This document shows, piece after piece, positions 1 to 7,400 of a stretch of 64,000 nucleotides of DNA. Under the pieces are notes generated by a model. That model worked only from the letters and a program-made list of their open reading frames with translations. It searched no databases and was not told the origin of the DNA. The stretch is from Desulfovibrio desulfuricans (GTDB taxonomy: Bacteria > Desulfobacterota > Desulfovibrionia > Desulfovibrionales > Desulfovibrionaceae). Positions within the stretch are counted from its first letter, which is position 1. Each line of letters opens with the position of its first letter. The position numbers and the translations under genes were made by a program. The stretch spans positions 2,876,001 to 2,940,000 of the forward strand of contig NZ_CP036295.1 of NCBI RefSeq assembly GCF_004801255.1, given 5' to 3'.

Positions 1-546
1 GTTGGCCTTGCCCCAGAACGGGCGCATGAGGGTGAGAAACCAGGGGGCCGTAAGCCAGCGCATGGTTTTGAGGTGCTCGCAAAAATCACGGGCAAAGGCC
101 CTGTTTTTATCCAGGCTGTCGAGTACGAGCACGTTGACGTCCGAGGGCGGCAAGCCCATGGGCGCGGTACGGGCTGCGTCAAGGATGCGCTCGATCTGCT
201 CGCCGGGCACGGCTGCGGGCAAGAATTCGCGCACGCTTCTGCGCTGCAGCAGCAGGCCAAACAGGCTGTCGTACGTTGCCGCGCTGCCCCTGGGCGGCAG
301 GGCAAAGAGATGCTCCGGCCCCAGAGTGCGCCCGCGCACGGTTACCGCGCCCGTGGGGCAGACCGCCATGCAGTGCCCGCAGCCCAGGCAGCCGAACAGC
401 GACTCCGTAACAGGGCAGGCCTTGCCGTTTTCAAGACGCAGACAAAAATCCTTGCACACGGCCACGCACTGGCCGCAGCCTGTGCAGACGGTTCTGTCAA
501 CAGCGACTTCCGCCGCGCTGTGCGTTCGTGACGTGGGTATGGCCAT
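1..546 (-). CDS. Ferredoxin-domain nitroreductase family protein (3' end cut by window edge)
   Basis: The frame is open from an ATG at 546 to base 1, so at least 182 residues are present and the C-terminus lies outside the window. An AGGAG Shine-Dalgarno precedes the start. The N-terminal ~70 residues form a 2[4Fe-4S] ferredoxin domain with two clusters of four cysteines (residues 21/24/27/31 and 53/56/59/63, the second in CLGCGHCMAVCPTG). From about residue 95 the nitroreductase signature follows (QRRSVREF, then AARTAPMGLPPSD). This is the known family of FMN-dependent nitroreductases carrying their own ferredoxin, common in anaerobes; the electron acceptor cannot be read from sequence. It is divergent from fliR. 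Confidence 0.85.
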   Translation of the reverse strand, partial: MAIPTSRTHSAAEVAVDRTVCTGCGQCVAVCKDFCLRLENGKACPVTESLFGCLGCGHCMAVCPTGAVTVRGRTLGPEHLFALPPRGSAATYDSLFGLLLQRRSVREFLPAAVPGEQIERILDAARTAPMGLPPSDVNVLVLDSLDKNRAFARDFCEHLKTMRWLTAPWFLTLMRPFWGKAN

Positions 547-680
547 GTTCGCTCCTGTGTGGCCGCAGATGCGCTGCATTGTAAATATCCGCCCATATGC
601 TATCAAGCATGCACGCGGCGGCGCGCGACCGTCACTCAGGTGACGGCCCCCTTGGCAACCTTTTTGCAAATTCTGCTACC

Positions 681-1472
681 ATGGACGCTTTCAGCTACAA
701 CCCGGCCAGCGTGCTCAGCCTGCTGCTCACCATGATGCGTGTGAGCATTGTCATGTTTATGCTGCCGGTGTTCTCCACCAACAACATCCCCACGCAAGTC
801 AAGGCGGCCATAACCATTGTGTTTTGCCTTGGCGTGTGGCCTCACCTTGCCCTCAGCGGCACGGCCATGCCCGCGCATCCCTTTGACGTGGCCATCATGA
901 TGATGGGCGAGGCGGTGCTGGGGCTGGTACTGGGAATGGCCGTCAATTTTCTGTTTATGGGCATTCAGGCGGGCGGCGAGCTGCTGGGCTTTCAGATGGG
1001 CTTTACCATGATCAACTTTGCCGATCCGCTCACCGGCAACCAGACAGGCGCTACGGCCTTTTTTTTGTGGATGGTCTCGCTGCTGGTTTTTCTGAGCCTC
1101 GACGGGCACCTTTACATGATCAAGGGTTTTGTCGCCTCGTTTGATCTGGTGCCGCCGGGGCAACTCTTTGTGGGGCCCATGGTGCTGCGGCAGGTTATGT
1201 ATCTGGCGTCGCAGATGTTTGTGCTGGCCCTGCAGATTGCCGCGCCGGTCATGGTGGCGCTGTTTCTGGTCGAGGTGTCGCTGGGGCTTATGGCGCGAAC
1301 CTCGCCGCAGATCCCCATCATGGAATTTGGCTTTCCCATCAAGATTGCCGTGGGCTTCTTCTTTTTGGGGCTGCTCATGGTCATCATGTCCGACCGCATC
1401 GCCTCGTTTGTGCAGGGGCTGGACGGCCTGTTCAGCAACCTGCTGCGGGCCATGAGCCCCATGTACCAATAG
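681..1472 (+). CDS. fliR: Flagellar biosynthesis protein FliR
   Basis: FliR is an inner-membrane component of the flagellar type III export gate (FliPQR-FlhAB). The 263-residue product has the usual FliR length, is almost entirely hydrophobic, and contains the family stretch GELLGFQMGFTMINFADP and the C-terminal IPIMEFGFPIKIAVG. The frame stays open upstream to 597, but the extra residues are polar and unlike the family, so the ATG at 681 is preferred even though its Shine-Dalgarno is weak. No flhA, flhB, fliP or fliQ lies beside it: the neighbours are a nitroreductase (divergent) and wecB (convergent), so it appears detached from its usual cluster, at least on the visible side. Confidence 0.9.
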   Translation: MDAFSYNPASVLSLLLTMMRVSIVMFMLPVFSTNNIPTQVKAAITIVFCLGVWPHLALSGTAMPAHPFDVAIMMMGEAVLGLVLGMAVNFLFMGIQAGGELLGFQMGFTMINFADPLTGNQTGATAFFLWMVSLLVFLSLDGHLYMIKGFVASFDLVPPGQLFVGPMVLRQVMYLASQMFVLALQIAAPVMVALFLVEVSLGLMARTSPQIPIMEFGFPIKIAVGFFFLGLLMVIMSDRIASFVQGLDGLFSNLLRAMSPMYQ

Positions 1473-1490
1473 GCGCACCCGCCCACCGCG

Positions 1491-1538
1491 CCAGACTACT
1501 GCCACGCCAGCCTACTGCCGGACCAGACTACTGCCGGG
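1491..1538. repeat. 16-bp tandem repeat, three copies, at the wecB stop codon
   Basis: Three imperfect 16-bp units at 1491-1506, 1507-1522 and 1523-1538 share the core CCAGACTACTGCCGG; a fourth CCAG begins right after. On the minus strand each unit contains GGCAGTAG, and the TAG of the third unit is the wecB stop codon, so the end of wecB appears to have been tandemly copied into the short gap before fliR. Confidence 0.8.
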
Positions 1539-2646
1539 CCAGATGCTCGGCGATGCGCTGGGCGGCCTTGCCATCCCCATACGGATTTTCACGCGCTGCC
1601 ATGCTGGCAATGGCTTCGGGATGCCGCAGCAGGTCAAGCGTTGCGGGCACAATGGCCTTGGCGCTCGTGCCCACCAGCATGTTAACCCCCGCGTCCACGC
1701 CTTCGGGGCGCTCCGTGGCGTCGCGCATGATCAGCACGGGCTTGTTGAGCGACGGGCCTTCTTCCTGTATGCCGCCTGAATCTGTAAGGATAATTGTGCA
1801 GCTGTCCATGAGGCGCACAAAGGTTCGGTAGGGCTGCGGGTCTTCGAGAAAAATATTGGGCACCGCCCCAAGCAGCTCGTGCACCGGCCCCTGGACATTG
1901 GGGTTGAGGTGCACGGGGTAGACAATGCGCGCCTGCGGCATGCTCCGCGCCACTTCCACCAGCGCGGCGCAGATGTGCCTGAGCCCGTCGCCAAAACTCT
2001 CGCGCCTGTGCCCGGTAACCAGCACAATCTGTCGGCCTTCCGCTATGGCGGCCTCCACCCTGGGCGGCAAGGCCGGGGGGTCGCGCCGCACAGACTGCAG
2101 GGTCATGAGCAGCGCGTCCACGACCGTATTGCCGCACACAGTGATGGCCTGCTCAGGCACACGCTCAAGCAGCAGGTTTTGCCGTGCGAGGTCTGTGGGG
2201 GCGTAGTGCCAGCGGGCCACCAGCCCGGTCACCCGGCGGTTGAGCTCCTCGGGAAAGGGCGAAAGGATATTCCAGGTGCGCAACCCCGCCTCCACATGGC
2301 CCACCGCTATGCCACGATAAAACGCGCACAGCGAGGCTACCTGCACTGTGGTGGTGTCGCCCTGCACAAGCACGACATCGGGCGCGGCCTCGGCCAGCAG
2401 GGCATCCACGGCTTCAAACAGGCGCGCGCTGAGTTTGGACAGGGTCTGGTTGCCCGTCATGACGTTGAGGGCCACATCGGGCGCCAGGCCAAAGTCGGCA
2501 AAGGTCTGCTCAAGCATCTGCCGGTGCTGCCCGGTGGAGCACAGCCGCACCGCAAAATCTGCGGGCCTGTCGCGCAGGGCATGGATGACGGGAGCCATCT
2601 TTACGGCTTCTGGGCGTGTTCCGGCGATGACGAGTACTTTTTTCAT
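1528..2646 (-). CDS. wecB: UDP-N-acetylglucosamine 2-epimerase (non-hydrolysing)
   Basis: WecB interconverts UDP-GlcNAc and UDP-ManNAc, supplying ManNAc-type sugars for surface polysaccharides. The 372-residue protein has the normal family length and motifs: GTRPEAVKMAPVIHAL at the N-terminus, GHVEAGLRT followed by FPEELNRR, GHRRESFG, and LTDSGGIQEEGP in the UDP site. The ATG at 2646 begins directly with the family MKKVLVIAGTRPE. The frame is open further up to 2805, but those ~53 residues resemble nothing in the family. It is the last gene of the leftward glycan operon, about 230 bp beyond the GT4 stop, so it may have its own promoter. Confidence 0.92.
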   Translation of the reverse strand: MKKVLVIAGTRPEAVKMAPVIHALRDRPADFAVRLCSTGQHRQMLEQTFADFGLAPDVALNVMTGNQTLSKLSARLFEAVDALLAEAAPDVVLVQGDTTTVQVASLCAFYRGIAVGHVEAGLRTWNILSPFPEELNRRVTGLVARWHYAPTDLARQNLLLERVPEQAITVCGNTVVDALLMTLQSVRRDPPALPPRVEAAIAEGRQIVLVTGHRRESFGDGLRHICAALVEVARSMPQARIVYPVHLNPNVQGPVHELLGAVPNIFLEDPQPYRTFVRLMDSCTIILTDSGGIQEEGPSLNKPVLIMRDATERPEGVDAGVNMLVGTSAKAIVPATLDLLRHPEAIASMAARENPYGDGKAAQRIAEHLARQ

Positions 2647-2873
2647 AAGGGCCTGCCCGGCTGTGAAAAGCTCAGTGGAAACAAACCAGTTGCCTGCAAA
2701 GTCGATGACGCGCCATGCGTGACCGCCAGTGCCGCCAACAAAAAACATGGAGTCATTGCCGGATAAATATCTCGCTACAGGACAGCGCGGATTGGACGGG
2801 AGCATTCCCCACAGCCCAAGTCACCCAAATATCGAGAGGCAACGGCTCAGGCCAAAAAACAATCCTCACAAGA

Positions 2874-4004
2874 TCAATTGCGGCCAAAAAACTGCGCTGC
2901 GGTACTTCTGAGCCTCCGCATGGCGTCATGATCTTTAGATAACAAGCTACAGTGCAACATCTCTTTCGATTCGAGCTGCTGGACCGATTCAATGGAAAAT
3001 TTACCTGCAGAGTTTACTGCGTTGTCTGAAATTGTTTTTGAAAAATCCTTGTCCTCAAATTTAAGTATTGCCGATGCAACGGCGCTGGGGCTTTCATAAT
3101 CACCAACAAGAACAGCATTATAATCATTAGTAAGAAATTCATTCATTGGTGCGATATCTGAAGTTACAATATTGCACCCGCAGGCAAGAGCTTCTATAAA
3201 CACAATACCAAATCCTTCATAGCGCGAAGGCGTGCACATGACGTGAGCCCATGAGTACCATTTGTGCAGCTCTTCATTTTCCACATTTGATATCCAATAG
3301 CATCTTTTATCTACGCGCAGTTTTTTTGATATTTCTTTGTATTTTGTTTCATCGCCGCGCCCAATAAATACTGCGATATAATTTTCTGGCAAGAGCTTGA
3401 GCGCGCCAATAACTGTTTCAAGATTCTTCTGCTCAACCTTTCTCCCCACGCAAAGGATAGGCAGACAGTTGGTCAGATCGGGCCATGACTCGGGAAAATC
3501 GGGCAATACAGTTGTTCTGAAAAAAAATTGTTGCTGTATCCAGTTGGGCACCACAACTGTTCTGTCCTTTTCTACCCCGCTATCGATTACCGCCCTCTGA
3601 ACCCCCCTGCTTGTGCAATGAACTTTATCCGCAAACTGCATCGACTTGAATATAAGGCTTGGGTTATCATCGTGCACACTGATGTACACAGGCGTTTCCG
3701 GCACGGCAAGGGCCGCTGAAAAGACGGAGAAGTCACAAGCCCAATACCCCCCGTATCCCCTGATCAGGTCAGGATCGATATTGCACAGAACCTCAACGGC
3801 CTCCAAGCCTTTTACACCAATAACCGTTATATTCCCGACCATCCGCACGCCACGAGGTTCAATGGGGCTTACAATAAATACCTTTTTAAACGCGTTAGAT
3901 GGATTGAAGTAGCTATTATTTATAAGTTTTTTTAAATAACCAGCTTCATGATACGCCATCAGCGCGTCAGACGGGACCACCACAAGTTTGCCAGGATTAA
4001 TCAT
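2874..4004 (-). CDS. Glycosyltransferase family 4 protein
   Basis: A GT-B fold retaining glycosyltransferase of 376 residues that presumably adds one sugar to a surface glycan; donor and acceptor are unknown. The C-terminal donor-binding half has the GT4 E-x7-E motif in EGFGIVFIEALACG, preceded by ILCVGRKVEQKNLETVIGAL. The ATG at 4004 follows a GAGG at good distance and is preferred to one nine codons upstream. Base composition is visibly more AT-rich than in the flanking genes, suggesting separate acquisition. It sits between the large methyltransferase fusion and wecB on the same strand. Confidence 0.85.
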   Translation of the reverse strand: MINPGKLVVVPSDALMAYHEAGYLKKLINNSYFNPSNAFKKVFIVSPIEPRGVRMVGNITVIGVKGLEAVEVLCNIDPDLIRGYGGYWACDFSVFSAALAVPETPVYISVHDDNPSLIFKSMQFADKVHCTSRGVQRAVIDSGVEKDRTVVVPNWIQQQFFFRTTVLPDFPESWPDLTNCLPILCVGRKVEQKNLETVIGALKLLPENYIAVFIGRGDETKYKEISKKLRVDKRCYWISNVENEELHKWYSWAHVMCTPSRYEGFGIVFIEALACGCNIVTSDIAPMNEFLTNDYNAVLVGDYESPSAVASAILKFEDKDFSKTISDNAVNSAGKFSIESVQQLESKEMLHCSLLSKDHDAMRRLRSTAAQFFGRN

Positions 4005-4157
4005 TTGAGCCTCGCAGTTACGCTTTGACATTCTTGCTGATATCTTGGTGGCCGACCCGTTTGGCTAATTCCCTGCCGCAAGGGGCATGCAACACACAAA
4101 AACCGCGAGCCAACAGGTTGTCTACTTGCAAGATCGCCCGACATTTTTCTGCAAAAT

Positions 4158-7100
4158 TTACTTTTTCTTTGCAGTAATGCCAAAAAACAGCCCGTCTTTG
4201 CGTCCTTCGTAGCCGACATCCGCATCCATGGCGGCAATGTCAAATCCACGCTCGCGCAACTGAGCCGCCAACGCCTCGCAGTCAAACCACTGTTCCCATT
4301 CCGGGATACCGCCTGGCCATGAGTCAAGCCGACTTTTATTCTTGTCTATGATTATCAGCTGGCCGCTCGTACAGAGGATTCTGTGCATTTCGGCGATAGC
4401 CGCGGGCACGTCTATGCAGTGCTCAAGCACCTCGCACAACAGCACGGCGTCAAACTCACCGTCCGCCCAGCCGGAGCGCAGCACCGTACCCGTCCGCGCT
4501 GCAACCCCCTTGGGCATAAAGCGGAAAAAGGCATCATGCACGTCTTGCCCGGTCACACTTGCTGCAAGTCGCCCATAGTGAATGCGGCGCAAATACCGCC
4601 CCTTGGCTGTGCCCATGTCGAGCACACGGGCGTGCGGCACTGGCGCAAGAGCGCGCTGCACAAAAAGCAAGCGGCCGTCATCCGCAGCAATATCATCAAT
4701 AAAATTGGGAAAATACGCTTCAAACCCATGTTTTTGCCTGGCGGTGAGGGCGTCCAGAAAAGCGCAGGCCTCATGAGCCAGCCCGGCAAAAGGAGCTTCC
4801 ACTGTCTCAGGCAACGCGGCCATCCCCTGACTGTACGCAGCTTCGCCCAGATCGGCGCAGCCCGCAGTCCACGCCGCTTCGGCCAGCTGCAACAGGCACC
4901 GGGCATATTCCTGCGGCAAAGCCTCGTCGCTCAGGCCCATAGCGTCTATCTGTCTGGCGAGCTGCTGCAACAGGGCATTGCCTCTTTCGGGCGAATTCAG
5001 GACGATAAAGCTGGCGGCATCGCGCACATGGTCAGGTGTAATGCTTTTGACTGTCCAGCCTTGCCGATTGGCCCAAAAGCGGGCGCAATCCTTCCAGCTG
5101 CTGTTGCCCGTCCGCTCGCCCGCCTCTGCCAGAGCTGCAAAGCACGAAAACAAACCGGCAGCACCATCGGCATTCAGCCTTTGCCTGCATAATACCTGCA
5201 CGCAAAGCGATTTCAGAGCAGCATCCCCGCAGACGGCCAGCACCTCTGATTGAGAAAATGCCCGTATCAGCGCGGCAAGCCCCCAAAGGCCACGTGCCTT
5301 TTGCTGTCCATCCCACGTGCTGTCGGGCATGCCCGCGACAATCCTGGTCAGCTCCGCTGCCAGCTGTAGTGCAAGCGGACGGCGACCCCAGTTCAGCAGG
5401 CAAGGGATTATGGAGGCAACAAATTCAACATCCTCCATCGACATCTCCGCCTTGTTTCCCTGCACCGCCTGCGCCACCGTGCGCTCAAGCTCCTTGACGG
5501 CATTCTGCACCAGTTCGATGACTGTAACCTTATCACGGGCCTGAATACTCTCAGCCCCGGTCAGGCCCTGCGACATCACGCTGGCGCTGGAGGGTTCGTG
5601 TCCGCTCTGGCGCAACAACTGGGCATCGAGCCAGAACTTGACAGCCCACGAGAGTTCTTCGTTCTGAAAGTAGGCCGCGCCCTGTCCCGCGCTGCCGGGG
5701 AAGCCCCCCGAAGCGTTGCGCAATGATTGCACATGGCTCAGGGCCGCCAGCCCCCGATCCTGCCTGCCCAGTTTAAGCCAGACAATCGCAGCCTGGATCA
5801 GGCCCGGAGTGCATACCCACGACACATCAGAAAAAGCGGGAACCATTCCGTCAGGACGCTGCAGTTTTTCCAGGGTCAGCATACCGTGGCGGCACACTTC
5901 TTCGGCCCCCAGGTCATAAAGGGCTTCCTGAATATAGCAGTAAAAATGCAACAGCATGTTGGGAGCGTAAAAATTGCTCAGATTGCAGTTCATTATATAG
6001 TAGCTGAGCGATCTGCGTACAAATTCATTATAGGCCGGAGTATTCAGGGCGTCCCCGGCAGCCAGGAGCCCTGGCAGCACATACAGATGCACAGCCTCAT
6101 TGATGTAGCCGCGCCCATCAGCCATTTGCCAGATCGTTGACGGAGGCACGCACAACTGGCCCGATGGATTTGCGGTAGACACAATCCAGTTGCAGGCTTT
6201 GACAAGGGTTTGCTCCAGATGTGGAGCATAGGGAAGGATGGCGGCAAGCCCCCGCACAACCTGCCCGGTGTCAAACACAAATGATTCTGACGAATTGGGG
6301 CCCCAAAATGACCCATCAGGATTTTGTATTGATGCCAGCCAGCCTGCATACTGCAAGGCGATATCAATCTTGTTCAAGCGCAACAAGGTCGGGATGAAAT
6401 ACCCTGTCACTTCCGGGTAGGCGTGCCTGTTTTTATCGCTTACGGCAACGCCCTGGCCGGGAACTGTATTTTTTTCAACCCATTGCAGCGCCTTGCCGCA
6501 CGCTGTTACCGGGCTTTCCATATCCTGGGCGGGGTTGGTATTTGTTGCGCGGGGGGCCGCAACGGCAGCCGACGCCACGCTATTTTTTGCCCTGTGGGCA
6601 GCCTGCCCGGCGGACGGAACCATCCCGACCGTGACAAGCAGATATCCCTGGTTCAAACGTTCCTTGTCTTCTGAGGGCAGCGACGCCAGCCAGTTTTCCC
6701 AGACCTGGATCAGCTTTTCGCTTCCGGGGAATGTCATAAACTTCAGTGCGTGCCCGGAAGCGATGGAAAATTCCCTCACGTCAACAAGTCCGGCGCGTAT
6801 AAAAAAGTCTGCCAGAGAAAATTTGGGGTCTTCGTAACCCCATTTCCATTCCCCGCTCTGTTCCTGCGCCCACTTGCCAAGCCTATATGGCAGCGAGCAG
6901 GCATTGGGCACCAGCGAGACAACCATGCGCCGGGCCACACGTGCCGATTCCGACACGATGTGCTGAATCTGCGCATCGCCGAAATGCTCCAGCAAGCCAC
7001 CGCTCCAAACCACATCGACAGATGCTCTGCCACAAGGCAGCTCGTGCAGGACGTCCGCCTGCTTAAACTCTCCCTCAAGGTGCAACAGGCTGAACAGACG

Positions 7101-7376
7101 TTCTGAAAACCTCAAACTGTCCACGCTGAAATCCAGCAGCACAGGCTGGCGCTTATGCAGGGCCAGCGTTGAGGATATCTCCCCGGTTCCGCTACCCAGC
7201 TCAAGGCAAACTTCCCCCGGGTTGGTGAGCTCCAGCAGCAGCTGGCCCCAGCGGGAACAAACCCCGTCATGAACGCGTTGCGCCACTATCTCTGGGGTTT
7301 GCCCCCCGACAATGGCGTTGTGCCAGTCGCCAGATGAAAGACCTTGCGCCGTTTGTGTTGTGCTTGCTTGTGCCAT
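4158..7376 (-). CDS. Methyltransferase / alpha-alpha toroid / methyltransferase fusion protein
   Basis: A 1072-residue protein with three recognisable parts. Residues ~40-200 are a class I SAM methyltransferase (motif I ELGSGTG at 59-65; VWSGGLLEHFGD near 124-134). Residues ~290-590 look like an alpha/alpha toroid of the prenyltransferase/squalene-cyclase type, with QW-like turns QNPDGSFWG (351-359), RPDGMVPAF (507-515) and NASGGFPGS (554-562). Residues ~600-900 are helical without a recognised motif. Residues ~905-1072 are a second methyltransferase (VLDMGTAKG at 918-926; LLCEVLEH). It starts 24 bp after the GT4-GT2 gene and almost certainly shares its mRNA. Inference: it modifies a glycan or glycolipid made by its neighbours; whether the toroid is catalytic is unknown. 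The Shine-Dalgarno is weak. Confidence 0.75.
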   Translation of the reverse strand: MAQASTTQTAQGLSSGDWHNAIVGGQTPEIVAQRVHDGVCSRWGQLLLELTNPGEVCLELGSGTGEISSTLALHKRQPVLLDFSVDSLRFSERLFSLLHLEGEFKQADVLHELPCGRASVDVVWSGGLLEHFGDAQIQHIVSESARVARRMVVSLVPNACSLPYRLGKWAQEQSGEWKWGYEDPKFSLADFFIRAGLVDVREFSIASGHALKFMTFPGSEKLIQVWENWLASLPSEDKERLNQGYLLVTVGMVPSAGQAAHRAKNSVASAAVAAPRATNTNPAQDMESPVTACGKALQWVEKNTVPGQGVAVSDKNRHAYPEVTGYFIPTLLRLNKIDIALQYAGWLASIQNPDGSFWGPNSSESFVFDTGQVVRGLAAILPYAPHLEQTLVKACNWIVSTANPSGQLCVPPSTIWQMADGRGYINEAVHLYVLPGLLAAGDALNTPAYNEFVRRSLSYYIMNCNLSNFYAPNMLLHFYCYIQEALYDLGAEEVCRHGMLTLEKLQRPDGMVPAFSDVSWVCTPGLIQAAIVWLKLGRQDRGLAALSHVQSLRNASGGFPGSAGQGAAYFQNEELSWAVKFWLDAQLLRQSGHEPSSASVMSQGLTGAESIQARDKVTVIELVQNAVKELERTVAQAVQGNKAEMSMEDVEFVASIIPCLLNWGRRPLALQLAAELTRIVAGMPDSTWDGQQKARGLWGLAALIRAFSQSEVLAVCGDAALKSLCVQVLCRQRLNADGAAGLFSCFAALAEAGERTGNSSWKDCARFWANRQGWTVKSITPDHVRDAASFIVLNSPERGNALLQQLARQIDAMGLSDEALPQEYARCLLQLAEAAWTAGCADLGEAAYSQGMAALPETVEAPFAGLAHEACAFLDALTARQKHGFEAYFPNFIDDIAADDGRLLFVQRALAPVPHARVLDMGTAKGRYLRRIHYGRLAASVTGQDVHDAFFRFMPKGVAARTGTVLRSGWADGEFDAVLLCEVLEHCIDVPAAIAEMHRILCTSGQLIIIDKNKSRLDSWPGGIPEWEQWFDCEALAAQLRERGFDIAAMDADVGYEGRKDGLFFGITAKKK

Positions 7377-7400
7377 GGTTTTACGCTTTTAGTAGTGTGT

